Positions 50,909-59,794 of a stretch of DNA of 64,000 bases are shown piece by piece. Origin of the DNA: Spongiibacteraceae bacterium (GTDB taxonomy: Bacteria; Pseudomonadota; Gammaproteobacteria; Pseudomonadales; Dasaniaceae). The DNA lies in the NCBI GenBank assembly GCA_028280715.1, contig JANQLG010000024.1, forward strand, positions 88,884-152,883, given 5' to 3'. The notes under the pieces were generated by a model. That model ran no database searches. It was not told where the DNA came from and saw nothing but the letters and a program-made list of their open reading frames with translations. Position 1 is the stretch's first letter. Every line of letters starts with the position of its first letter. Position numbers and translations under genes: made by a program.

Positions 50909-53122
50909 TTAGCTAGTCAATTTCAAAGGTAAAGATCTCAGCCTCTGGCCTGTCGCAGCGTAAACCGCATTGGCCACTGCAGGTGCAACTGGCGGCATTC
51001 CTGGCTCACCTACACCGGTAGGATCTTGATCACTATCGATAATAACCACTTCAACTTCCGGTGCCTCATTCATACGCAGGATGGGATAGTCGTGGAAATT
51101 GCTTTCTTTAATGGCGCCACCATCTACATTCAGCTCACCATGCAACACTGCGGTTAAGCCATACATGATAGAACTTTCCATTTGCGCCTTAACCACATCA
51201 GGGGTAACCGCCAAACCGCAATCGACGATACATGTCATTTTGTGCACGCTGATGCGACCACCTTCAACTGACACCTCGGCAATTTGCGCGACGCTCGATT
51301 CAAAAGAATGATGCGCGGCCATACCTAAATGATGACCTGCCGCAGGTTTCATCTGCTTGATAAGTTCACCCGCCACTTTAATCACACCATTCAAGCGCGG
51401 ATTTTCCTTAGCATGCTGCAGACGGAACTGTACGGGATCGACGCCGGCCTTTTCTGCCAGCTCATCCATCATCGACTCTTTGGCAAAGGCAGTATAGGAG
51501 TGACCAACCGAACGCAGGAAGGTCAAGGGAACTCCATGATCAACCGTCACATGGCTGACCTCTTGATTAGGTACGTAATAATCTTCATACAAACCTTCAA
51601 TACTGGAGTGATCTACTGACCAGTTATTAAAAACCATATTGGACGCACCCACGGCAGCGTTAATCAGTGCCTGCGGCATGCCAGGTATCATAGCGGGCAA
51701 GATGTTTTCCAATGTTTCTGGCGTGATATTGCCGCCCACACGCTTGGCCTGCCAGGCAGTGATCTCGCCCTTGTCATCGACACCGGCTTTGATCTTCATT
51801 AACGAAGCAGGACGGTAGAAACCATTGCGGATATCATCTTCACGCGACCAAACTAACTGAACCGTTTTCTTATCTGTTAGATGCGCAATTTCCGCCACTT
51901 CCTGAATATGCGTCAGCGTACCACGGCGACCGAAACCACCACCCAGGTAAGTGGTATGAATGCGGATATTTTCACTATCGATTCCCGTAGTGCGTGCCAC
52001 TAAACCCTCGGCACCAATTGGACCTTGAGTGCCTGACCACAGGTCAACCTGACCGTTCTCAATACGGATCACTGCATTCATTGGCTCCATTGCAGCATGA
52101 GCCAGATAAGGCGCCCAGTATTCGCTCTCAACCACTGAAGAAGCGCTTTCAAAACCAGCATCCAAATCACCCAGTTCGCCGGTTTTAGGGCCATCTTCTT
52201 TGTCCATAGCCTCTTTGAAGTCAGCTTTAATCTGAGCCTGATCAATAGAACTCAATTCCACTTCCGACCACTCGACTTTCAGCTTCTCTGCCGCTTGCTT
52301 GGCTTGCCAGTATTTTTCTGCAACAACAGCCACACCACCGCTGATTTCCAGAATATCAGTAACACCTGGCATGCTCTCCACTGCTGATTTATCAAAGGAC
52401 AACAGTGCAGCATCAGGCACCGGTGAACGGCGTACAACAGCGTGATACATATTAGGAAGATCCACATCGATACCAAACACGGCCGTACCCGTGGCCTTTT
52501 GCATACCATCAAGGCGTGGCGCTTCTTTACCGATATATTTGAAATCCGCCTTATCTTTCAGTTGTACTGTTTCCAAATCGGGTGCAGTTAAAGTCTGGGC
52601 AGTAGCAATAAACTGGCTATAAGGCAGGCGCTGGCCATTAGCGATGACATAGCTGTCATCCGTACTTAACTGCGACTTCTCAATGCCCAAGTCTTGAGAA
52701 GCGGCCTGTAAGATCAAATCACGAACAGCAGCTCCAGCTTGACGCAGAGGATAATAGTGAGCACCCATAGCGGTACTACCACCGGTACCCTGCACACCAA
52801 AGGCAGGATTTTTGTAATCTGAATGCACGCCAGCAAAGACAATATCAAGAGACTGAGGATTAACATCCAACTCTTCGGCAATGGTTGTTCCTAAACCTGT
52901 GGTTACCCCCTGCCCCATCTCATCGCGAGGACAGTAGAAGCGAACCAGGTTTTCCGGGGTAATCTGAATGAAGGCATTGGCAGTGTAAGCCCCTTCTATG
53001 GCTTCAACTGGCAACAAGCGTGTACCGCCACAGCCAGTTAACGAAAAACCCATAACCAAACCACCACCAACGATAGTGGAAGATTTCAAGAAATTACGAC
53101 GAGAAACGTTGACGGTGCTCAT
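50909..53122 (-). CDS. Xanthine dehydrogenase-family molybdopterin subunit (IorB type)
   Basis: A 737-aa large subunit of a molybdenum hydroxylase (isoquinoline 1-oxidoreductase type). It has a twin-arginine signal (SRRNFLKSSTIVGGGLVMG) followed by a Cys lipobox-like site (SLTGCGG). Molybdenum cofactor-binding segments are visible: TYLGGGFGRRGT, AKESMMDELAEKAG and the active-site Glu region GVGEPGMPPVAPAVANAV. It hydroxylates an N-heterocycle or aldehyde in the periplasm, with substrate unknown. It overlaps the iron-sulfur subunit gene by 4 bases. No cytochrome c subunit is adjacent, although related three-subunit enzymes have one. Confidence 0.92.
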   Translation of the reverse strand: MSTVNVSRRNFLKSSTIVGGGLVMGFSLTGCGGTRLLPVEAIEGAYTANAFIQITPENLVRFYCPRDEMGQGVTTGLGTTIAEELDVNPQSLDIVFAGVHSDYKNPAFGVQGTGGSTAMGAHYYPLRQAGAAVRDLILQAASQDLGIEKSQLSTDDSYVIANGQRLPYSQFIATAQTLTAPDLETVQLKDKADFKYIGKEAPRLDGMQKATGTAVFGIDVDLPNMYHAVVRRSPVPDAALLSFDKSAVESMPGVTDILEISGGVAVVAEKYWQAKQAAEKLKVEWSEVELSSIDQAQIKADFKEAMDKEDGPKTGELGDLDAGFESASSVVESEYWAPYLAHAAMEPMNAVIRIENGQVDLWSGTQGPIGAEGLVARTTGIDSENIRIHTTYLGGGFGRRGTLTHIQEVAEIAHLTDKKTVQLVWSREDDIRNGFYRPASLMKIKAGVDDKGEITAWQAKRVGGNITPETLENILPAMIPGMPQALINAAVGASNMVFNNWSVDHSSIEGLYEDYYVPNQEVSHVTVDHGVPLTFLRSVGHSYTAFAKESMMDELAEKAGVDPVQFRLQHAKENPRLNGVIKVAGELIKQMKPAAGHHLGMAAHHSFESSVAQIAEVSVEGGRISVHKMTCIVDCGLAVTPDVVKAQMESSIMYGLTAVLHGELNVDGGAIKESNFHDYPILRMNEAPEVEVVIIDSDQDPTGVGEPGMPPVAPAVANAVYAATGQRLRSLPLKLTS

Positions 53123-53616
53123 GAGTTCACCTCCGTGGTAGCAGTGGCGTCGTAGGCCAGTTCAGCGCCTTCAGCAACAGACATAATGGCACCCTTGATA
53201 CGCTTGTAGCAGCCGCACCGGCAGATATTGCCAGCCATGTAACGCTCCACTTCCTCTGCGGAAGGATTCGGATTGTTTTCCAACAACGCTGCCGCTGACA
53301 TGATCTGACCAGACTGGCAGTAACCACACTGTGGAACACTCTGTTCTACCCAGGCCGTTTGCAGTGGATGCATATTATCTGGCGTACCCAACCCTTCGAT
53401 CGTCGTTATGTTTTTACCTGCTACTTGTGAGACTGGCAGGATACAAGTGCGCACAGCCTGACCATCAAGATGCATCGTGCATGCACCACAGAGGCCTGCA
53501 CCACAGCCAAATTTTGACCCCTTGAGTTTAAAGGTATCCCGTACCACCCACAGTAGAGGAGTATTAGGGTCGTCATCGGTTTTGACGACCTCTCCATTAA
53601 GCGTGAATTCGATCAT
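53119..53616 (-). CDS. (2Fe-2S) subunit of molybdenum hydroxylase (IorA type)
   Basis: A 165-aa protein with two [2Fe-2S] clusters. The plant-type ferredoxin cluster uses C38, C43, C46 and C58 (FGCGAGLCGACTMHL, VRTC). The second, alpha-helical cluster uses C97, C100, C132 and C134 (PQCGYCQSGQIMSA, NICRCGCYKRI). It passes electrons from the molybdenum site to a periplasmic or membrane acceptor. It is cotranscribed with and translationally coupled to IorB. The ATG at 53616 has GAGAGGG upstream. It has no signal peptide, so it would travel with IorB through Tat. Confidence 0.93.
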   Translation of the reverse strand: MIEFTLNGEVVKTDDDPNTPLLWVVRDTFKLKGSKFGCGAGLCGACTMHLDGQAVRTCILPVSQVAGKNITTIEGLGTPDNMHPLQTAWVEQSVPQCGYCQSGQIMSAAALLENNPNPSAEEVERYMAGNICRCGCYKRIKGAIMSVAEGAELAYDATATTEVNS

Positions 53617-53631
53617 ATCCGACCCTCTCAT

Positions 53632-54220
53632 TTACGGCGCGTTGGCGCCTTTATAAGAAAATTATAGTTATAGCGGGCAGTGAATCGCCCCATTAAAAGA
53701 CTTCGCGTTTCCTATCTAGAGACGTGATGTTACTTATTGGATAAATAAAACACCAGAGCTTTCACATTAAAATTAGTCAATTTTAGATACGGCTCTTCAG
53801 ACAAGGCTAGAGGATGTGATTTGATCTACCAAGTTAACGCTCTATTCCACACCGAAAAAAACGCTGCGCTACTAATATTCTTAGAATAATGAATGAGTTA
53901 AACAACCCGCGTACTGCCGAGCAAGCTTCTCTACTTGGGCACAGAGCCTGGCAACAAAGCACTAAAAGGATGAGAAAAATGGATATAAGTATAAAAGTCG
54001 TAGATAACGAGGCTCGATACCATCACACTAAACACCACAAGGCACCAAAAAATTGAGTCATTCATTGTTTTTTTCCCTTTCTGCCTTTCTGCCTTATTGA
54101 TTACATAAAGCAATGACCGGTGCACACTGTCTCATAATTCAATAACACCCAACTACAACCAACTAGCAGCATCGATCATTGCTTACATCTATTTTGCTGG
54201 CACTATTTATCGTCTGACCA
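53632..54220. other. Mostly non-coding stretch between IorA and the Spy/CpxP-like gene
   Basis: About 590 A/T-rich bases holding the iorA promoter side and one possible 44-codon gene (53931-54065, minus). No attC-like element, repeat array or RNA gene is recognised here. At 54204-54238 a 17-18-base sequence is duplicated in tandem across the stop codon of the following gene. Confidence 0.5.
53931..54065 (-). CDS. Possible 44-aa single-TM small membrane protein
   Basis: Starts ATG at 54065 with AAAGGG 9 bases upstream. It encodes NDSIFWCLVVFSVMVSSLVI followed by a short polar tail containing HFSHPF. One transmembrane helix is predicted by eye. Size and isolation make this uncertain; I list it because the start signal and helix are both present. 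Confidence 0.3.
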   Translation of the reverse strand: MNDSIFWCLVVFSVMVSSLVIYDFYTYIHFSHPFSALLPGSVPK

Positions 54221-54673
54221 TTATTTATCGTTTGACCAGCGATTTAAGCGTTCAATAATTTCTTCCTTTTGATCTGCTGAGAGTGTTGCATGCAGCTCAA
54301 CAACCATAGGCATCAGCTGATCGGAAAAAACATCATAACGGTCATGCCGTTTTGCCATCAGTGCATTTAACTGATCAACATCTAAGTCTCTGGCACCGAT
54401 CAAAGCGATAAATTGTTCGCGCTCATCATTCCGTTGCTCACGTGTTTCCTGCAAAATAGTTTCTGTTTGTGACTGAATGCGGTCCAGAATAAGTTCCTGC
54501 TCATCGGTGAAATCCAGCTTATAGGCGACATAGTCAAAACCGCGATCCAGGTGACGCAATGGACCGCGCTCTTGATAGCCAGAACAAGCCGAAAGTATTC
54601 CACCCATCAACATTGCTACGACCAACCATTTGCCATAGCGTTTAACCAGCTCAAACATTACATCAATAATCAT
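54221..54673 (-). CDS. Spy/CpxP-like lipoprotein (LTxxQ-type periplasmic stress protein)
   Basis: A 150-aa protein with a lipoprotein signal peptide (lipobox GGILSAC, Cys30). The mature chain is all helical and highly charged, with LDFTDEQELILDRI and LSADQKEEIIERL resembling the L-T-x-x-Q motifs of CpxP and Spy, periplasmic chaperone or sensor-inhibitor proteins. It is divergent from the OmpR-type response regulator/kinase pair, the same layout as cpxP-cpxRA. It probably damps or reports envelope stress to that kinase. AGGAGAAC precedes the ATG. Confidence 0.82.
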   Translation of the reverse strand: MIIDVMFELVKRYGKWLVVAMLMGGILSACSGYQERGPLRHLDRGFDYVAYKLDFTDEQELILDRIQSQTETILQETREQRNDEREQFIALIGARDLDVDQLNALMAKRHDRYDVFSDQLMPMVVELHATLSADQKEEIIERLNRWSNDK

Positions 54674-54764
54674 GGTCGTTCTCCTTCAGTAAAAAATAGT
54701 CGTGGTTGATTGATAACAACTATCTCAAGCTGGCAGGATAAAAACCTGTCAAATCTGCAACAGC

Positions 54765-54783
54765 TTGTTACAAACTGTGACAA
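54765..54783. promoter_or_regulatory. Inverted repeat in the divergent promoter region
   Basis: TTGTTAC-AAACT-GTGACAA has 6/7 pairing arms. It lies between the Spy/CpxP-like gene and the response regulator, where a feedback operator is expected. The classical CpxR GTAAA(N5)GTAAA pattern is not clearly present. Confidence 0.35.
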
Positions 54784-54884
54784 TTGACGATAAACCTTGT
54801 CGGGCGGCTTTTCCCCGCAGAGGATTCATGCTTAGCTTTACAAATGAGCAAGTGGCCAGTTAATTGAATGAGGGTTTGAACTGA

Positions 54885-55601
54885 GTGAACAACATTCTAT
54901 TAATCGATGATGATGAAAAACTGGGGCAGCTACTGGAAAAATACTGTCAACAGTTCGACCTTGCCCTGCAGGCGGTAACATCACCCAGTGCCGGATTTAA
55001 AATACTGGAGAGTGAGCAACCGGATCTGTTGATTCTCGATGTGATGCTGCCCGAAATGGACGGTTTCGAAGTATGCCGCCGTGTGCGCAGTCAGCCGGAA
55101 AAGTTCGGCAAATTACCTATTGTTATGTTAACCGCCAGAGGCGATGTCACTGATCGTATTGTCGGCCTGGAGCTGGGCGCGGATGATTATGTCCCGAAAC
55201 CCTTTGAGCCCCGCGAGCTTGTGGCGCGGGTACAAAATGTTTTGCGCCGCACCCAGGAAAATACAAACACTACCTCTGACACAGTAGAAAAGACAACGCT
55301 ACTTTCAGATGGCTTGTATATAAACATCAATTCACGGCAAGCGACTCTGGATGAACAGCCGCTGGATCTCACCACCATGGAATACGAGCTACTAAAAATT
55401 TTTATGCAATCCAATGGCCGAACGTATCATCGTGACGAATTAATGAATGAACTAAGAGGTATTGACGCCGAACTTTACTCACGCGCAATCGACACATTAG
55501 TCAGTCGATTGCGGCATAAACTTAACGACACCAGTAAATCACCACGATTTATCAAAACCATTTGGGGAAGGGGTTATGCATTTATTGGAGTCGTACAATG
55601 A
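54885..55601 (+). CDS. OmpR/PhoB-family response regulator
   Basis: A 238-aa regulator. The receiver domain has the acidic pocket NILLIDDDEKLG, phospho-acceptor Asp52 (DLLILDVMLPEMDGFE), Thr83 (VMLTARGD) and Lys105 (DYVPKPFEPREL). The C-terminal winged helix (about 135-235) includes LDLTTMEYELLKIFMQSNGR and SRLRHKLNDTS. It belongs to the CpxR/RstA-like group by context. The start is GTG with a GAGGG site upstream. It is translated together with its kinase (ATGA overlap). Confidence 0.94.
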   Translation: MNNILLIDDDEKLGQLLEKYCQQFDLALQAVTSPSAGFKILESEQPDLLILDVMLPEMDGFEVCRRVRSQPEKFGKLPIVMLTARGDVTDRIVGLELGADDYVPKPFEPRELVARVQNVLRRTQENTNTTSDTVEKTTLLSDGLYININSRQATLDEQPLDLTTMEYELLKIFMQSNGRTYHRDELMNELRGIDAELYSRAIDTLVSRLRHKLNDTSKSPRFIKTIWGRGYAFIGVVQ

Positions 55602-56896
55602 AATGGCTTATCAATATTATTCGGCAGTCGCTGTTTCTGCGACTATTCGCTATTTTTGCCCTAACGCTTTTTTTATTGATCAGCATCGTCTCAACAAGTT
55701 CATACTATATCAGCAGCTACACTCTCGATGATCATGGGCCTACTAATTTCTTTTCTCGCCATATTGATATGCTCGTTGATGATATCGGCACACCACCGGA
55801 CCTGGACAAAGCGGCTGACTTGGCCGAACAACTGCAAGTAGCGATTCATATCACAGGCCCTGATATCGAGTGGAGCTCTGAAGAAAGCGCAACCGATATT
55901 GAACGCTTGCGAAATACCTATGCTATTTCTGACAACCTAACGATGGTTCGCTATCGCAGTGCACGAGGGCTAAGACTCAGCAAAAACGATTTTAATTTCT
56001 ATCTATTATTTCAGAACCAGATTTTTACCGCTGACCAAAGACTGGTGGCCTATATTGCCATTGCTGCCAGCATCGGCGTTTTTATTTTTAACTACTGGTT
56101 AGTGCACAGATTACTTAGGCCAATCCGCTTGTTACAACTGGGCGCTGAACGTATCAGCAGCGGTGAATTGGATCACCGGGTAAAACATGACCGACAGGAT
56201 GAACTCGGTAATCTCACCAATAGCATTAACCATATGGCGGATTCACTACAGAGCATGCTGGATGCAAAGCAGCAATTGTTGCTGGCCGTCAGCCATGAAC
56301 TGCGCACGCCAATTACCCGAGCGAAATTACAATTAGAAATGCTCGACAGTGAAGAGGCGCAGCAAAGTTTGCGCGACGATATCAACGAGCTGGACCTGTT
56401 GGTAACCGAATTACTGGAAGCAGAGCGGCTTAACAGTCAGCATGCCAAATTGAATTTGGAAACGCTCTCTCTAGCGCATCTAGTAAAGGACATGATCAAT
56501 CAATATTGGCCTGAACATCAACAAATTCAGTTACAACTCTCCACTGATGATCGTCAACTACCCATTGATCGTTTACGCTTTAGTTTATTACTTCGTAATT
56601 TAATAAATAACGCGTTGCGCTATGGTAATAACAAACCTATTACCGTATCCGTTTCTTTCAACGACCACGAAGCTATAGTGCGAGTTGAAGACCAAGGTCA
56701 AGGCATTGAACAGGAACATATCCCCTATTTAACCGAACCTTTTTATCGAGCCGACGATGCAAGGCAGCGGCAAACCGGAGGGTTTGGTGTCGGTCTATAT
56801 TTATGCCGGCTGATTGCAGAAGCACATGAGGGTAAATTAACGATCACCAGTAAACTGGATATTGGCACTCAAGTATCTGTTGTGTTTCCGATGTAA
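55598..56896 (+). CDS. Sensor histidine kinase (CpxA/RstB-like)
   Basis: A 432-aa inner-membrane kinase. TM1 (LRLFAIFALTLFLLISIVS) and TM2 (about 145-165, VAYIAIAASIGVFIFNYW) enclose a short periplasmic sensor. HAMP follows (RLLRPIRLLQLGAERISSGE), then the H-box VSHELRTPITRAKLQLEML, N-box INNALRYGNNKP, G1 VEDQGQGIEQEHI, F-box LTEPFYRAD and G2 GGFGVGLYLCRLI. All catalytic boxes are intact. The start at 55598 overlaps the regulator stop; upstream frames belong to the regulator gene. Confidence 0.94.
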   Translation: MKWLINIIRQSLFLRLFAIFALTLFLLISIVSTSSYYISSYTLDDHGPTNFFSRHIDMLVDDIGTPPDLDKAADLAEQLQVAIHITGPDIEWSSEESATDIERLRNTYAISDNLTMVRYRSARGLRLSKNDFNFYLLFQNQIFTADQRLVAYIAIAASIGVFIFNYWLVHRLLRPIRLLQLGAERISSGELDHRVKHDRQDELGNLTNSINHMADSLQSMLDAKQQLLLAVSHELRTPITRAKLQLEMLDSEEAQQSLRDDINELDLLVTELLEAERLNSQHAKLNLETLSLAHLVKDMINQYWPEHQQIQLQLSTDDRQLPIDRLRFSLLLRNLINNALRYGNNKPITVSVSFNDHEAIVRVEDQGQGIEQEHIPYLTEPFYRADDARQRQTGGFGVGLYLCRLIAEAHEGKLTITSKLDIGTQVSVVFPM

Positions 56897-57136
56897 ATAA
56901 TTTGTATTCACTTAGACTTGATCTAGAAAATCCGAAGTTTTGATGCACTATGGCTGGCTTTAAACGCCTAATAATGGACACCCAATAAACTGATGTGGCA
57001 CTCTCAATTCTTCCCTTGTTGCCATAAGCGGACATTCCGCAATCCCAGCAGTACAAGTATTGAGATAAGGCGAAATCTAATTAAATAAATCTGCCCCCTT
57101 TTTACTATATTTGATTTATTCGCCGTATTAACTAAC
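56897..57136. other. Intergenic stretch with degenerate recurring motif
   Basis: No gene. At 57021-57038 the minus strand reads GGAATGTCCGCTTATGGC, a relative of the motif near 8.09 kb and of two plus-strand copies at about 59.28 and 59.33 kb that bracket the next gene. Confidence 0.4.
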
Positions 57137-59131
57137 TTAACTCTCTTCAAGACTTAAAAAGATTTTCTTGTTCCACCCAGCCTCTATTAGCTCTTCTTTA
57201 TCGGCTCCATTTAGTTCTGGCTTATCGATTGGCTCAACGGGCTTCCCCCCGTCTAGAATTATGCGTTCCATCAACACCATAGCATCATCATATATTTTCA
57301 TTGGAAGATACATCTTATGCTCTTTTGACTCGCGTTCTTTTGAATTTAGCCAGCGTTTCAATAGAACCATCTGAAGTTCATATTTTCTCGTGAGCTTATT
57401 CTTGATTCTAATCTGAATAGACCTTTCACTATCTTCTTTTTTGACTACTTTTAATTCGCATTTTTCAAAATCCATCGAAATAATAAAATTATTTTCTGTC
57501 AAGATCTCCAAAGACCTTCTGTTTAACCGCTTATCTATCATCTTGCTTGTCCCAATCTTCCATTCACCATTTTCCCCAAAGGAAACATAAGAACCGATGT
57601 CACCAATTACTTTTTTGACACCAAGATCGAATTTATGAAAGATTCGAGATTTAATATGCAATTGAAGCTGTTCATCATCAAACCTACTATTGAAGGACTT
57701 AGCAATACTCACCATATTGACGAGGTGAAAGAGTGTTTCCCACGTATTCCCGCCCCCTCCGTTATCTAGAACCCAAAAACGCTGTCTTAATTCATTTGAA
57801 GAACCACCTTCCAATATCAAACCCCTTAACTCTTTTACTTGACCGAGAGCGTCTCTAAGCTTTTTGAAATCACATCCTGATTTAGAATGCCAAGCTGGGG
57901 CTATATCTTTTACATCGACAAGCTCAGAGTAATCCTCAAGCTCTGAAATTTCATCGTTCAGTAGATAAAGTAAAGGAAAACCCTTTTCCAGCAGGTAGTA
58001 GCCCATAGGAAACCAATCTGAGCTAGTGTTTTCACCAAAACTCTCCGACCTCATGGATTTATAATGAGACAAGTCAATCGTCGCAGGTTTTTCGATGGCA
58101 CAAATACAATTCATCTGCTTCATCAAATTGTAATAGTCATAATGGGTTGAAGACGGAGTGGCAACTACCCAAACATCAGGTCTGTCCTTAGTCGTTCTAA
58201 CAATTCTGTTACAAGCTTCAATGTGAGATTCTCCAGAAACCCTTTCAGCATCTAGATCAAGTACTTCATACTCACCAAAACCATCAAGGTCACTCAAAAG
58301 TGGAAGATATTTCGTCTTAACTACTTCACCAAAACCGATGAAACTTACTCTGGTAAATTTTTTACTGTGATTGGTTTCCATCTTTTCAGCAACATCATTC
58401 ATGGATACGTACCAACGCCAAAAAATAAAAGGGAATAATAAGTAGTAAACATCTTTAAAAGAAGAGAATAAATGATCGAGCTCTAGTGCATGTTCGGATT
58501 TCCAAATTCCCACGCATATAATCGCTACAATGGGTGCCCCCGCTGCAAAAGCTTTCCTAACACAGTTATTGGTCCGATCTAGCAACCATTTCTTCCACTT
58601 ACGATCATTTTTATCTAAAAACCAATTACAAGCGTAACAGACAAGCACAAAAGTTGTTGGCCAGATTAAAAACCAACGTGACTTCTCTGAAAAGTTAGTG
58701 TAGATAGAATAACTCATGACAATCAGAGAAACCCCTATTGGGATACTCATAAAAAGCCATTTTCTAACACCGACCGAGTTTTCAGTCTTAAAAAATTGTT
58801 CATATTCAAGATAGGTTTCCGACTCTTTTGAGATCGCATCCATTATCTTGGGTTCGAGACTATCACTCATATATCGAGCTAACTGCTTATGAATAAGATA
58901 TGAGTGATAGGTCATAATCGAGTAATAGAATAGAGGCAAAGGAATAGTGAGCCATAACCACGCCAGGTCAGTTTCATTTTCTGATAGGCGACTCGCAACT
59001 AAAACACCAGCAACCGCAACCATCATTTGAATAACGTATAAGTCTCGCTGACGAATCCTTTGGCGAATTTCCTCTCTCGATTCGCTCCATAAACTCAACA
59101 ACCTTTCTAGAAACACAGATGTGCTTGACAT
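57137..59131 (-). CDS. Membrane-anchored Gfo/Idh/MocA-like oxidoreductase, undescribed architecture
   Basis: A protein of about 664 aa. The N-terminal about 270 residues hold around six hydrophobic segments (WLWLTIPLPLFYYSIMTYH, WLFMSIPIGVSLIVMSYSIY, WFLIWPTTFVLVCYACNWFL, VYYLLFPFIFWRWY) with a basic Arg-rich start (REEIRQRIRQRD). Then comes a Rossmann fold, RVSFIGFGEVVKTKYLPLL (about 290-310), and the family's WVVATPSSTHYDYYNL and CAIEKPATIDLSH, the E-K-P motif of Gfo/Idh/MocA enzymes. A C-terminal alpha/beta part contains GGGGNTWETLFHLVNM. It is probably NAD(P)-linked; substrate unknown. ATG at 59131 has AAGGAGAG upstream. The gene looks A/T-rich and stands alone, as if transferred. Confidence 0.75.
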   Translation of the reverse strand: MSSTSVFLERLLSLWSESREEIRQRIRQRDLYVIQMMVAVAGVLVASRLSENETDLAWLWLTIPLPLFYYSIMTYHSYLIHKQLARYMSDSLEPKIMDAISKESETYLEYEQFFKTENSVGVRKWLFMSIPIGVSLIVMSYSIYTNFSEKSRWFLIWPTTFVLVCYACNWFLDKNDRKWKKWLLDRTNNCVRKAFAAGAPIVAIICVGIWKSEHALELDHLFSSFKDVYYLLFPFIFWRWYVSMNDVAEKMETNHSKKFTRVSFIGFGEVVKTKYLPLLSDLDGFGEYEVLDLDAERVSGESHIEACNRIVRTTKDRPDVWVVATPSSTHYDYYNLMKQMNCICAIEKPATIDLSHYKSMRSESFGENTSSDWFPMGYYLLEKGFPLLYLLNDEISELEDYSELVDVKDIAPAWHSKSGCDFKKLRDALGQVKELRGLILEGGSSNELRQRFWVLDNGGGGNTWETLFHLVNMVSIAKSFNSRFDDEQLQLHIKSRIFHKFDLGVKKVIGDIGSYVSFGENGEWKIGTSKMIDKRLNRRSLEILTENNFIISMDFEKCELKVVKKEDSERSIQIRIKNKLTRKYELQMVLLKRWLNSKERESKEHKMYLPMKIYDDAMVLMERIILDGGKPVEPIDKPELNGADKEELIEAGWNKKIFLSLEES

Positions 59132-59359
59132 TAACTTTCGACTCTCCTTCGCACTAAAAAGCAAACTTTAGATTCTATCTTGGGAATGAGATATTAGAAA
59201 GGCGAATCTAAGTAGACGAACCATTAGGGGGAAATTTTCACTAGTCAGAAGTAATTTCAGGGAAAGTTTACTTAATTAACCACCGCTTTTGGCACAATAG
59301 TGCTTATTATTAACTAAATAACCCAAATGACCGTTTCTAGGCGATAACCGACTTCCAAA

Positions 59360-59752
59360 TCAACCCGACACAGACTCTTCTGCCAACCATAAATAAAATT
59401 CAACATCCTCTTCTAACAATTCCATATCTTCATTCATAACAGCTATTTCAAAACCTGAAGGCTGTATCTCTGAAGACTGTATCTCTGAAATTTGTATCGG
59501 TACATCGACAACTGCATTGTCATTAGTATTGGTCGAGATTAATAACATCACTACTAATACGCTGGCAGCCAACGCTGGCGCATAGCTCCAGTAATTCCAC
59601 TGAAAACCTTTGCTACGCGTTTTTTCTGCTTCCTGCACCGCTTCACGACGCAGCTTATCCAAAGCGTTCACCGTTTCAGGTTTTAACTGCGATGCTTCTT
59701 GATCCAGTTGTTGCTTAAGCTGTTTAATCATTTGATCGTCGTTGTTACTCAT
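59360..59752 (-). CDS. DUF3619-like presumed anti-sigma factor
   Basis: About 130 aa. A cytoplasmic N-terminal helical part (DDQMIKQLKQQLDQEASQLKPETVNALDKL) precedes one transmembrane segment (YAPALAASVLVVMLLISTN) and an acidic periplasmic tail ending DVEFYLWLAEE. This resembles DUF3619 proteins found next to ECF sigma factors and DUF3106 proteins. It follows the sigma gene by 42 bases and is likely its membrane anti-sigma partner (inference). The ATG at 59752 has GAGAGGG upstream. Confidence 0.72.
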   Translation of the reverse strand: MSNNDDQMIKQLKQQLDQEASQLKPETVNALDKLRREAVQEAEKTRSKGFQWNYWSYAPALAASVLVVMLLISTNTNDNAVVDVPIQISEIQSSEIQPSGFEIAVMNEDMELLEEDVEFYLWLAEESVSG

Positions 59753-59794
59753 CACACCCTCTCTCACTCATTGAGTGTTTTATGTCAATACTTT

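Noticed and set aside
57137..59131. Prophage or transposon cargo with its own recombinase
   Set aside because: No integrase, transposase or terminal inverted repeat of an insertion sequence was found around the gene. Only short degenerate motifs are present.
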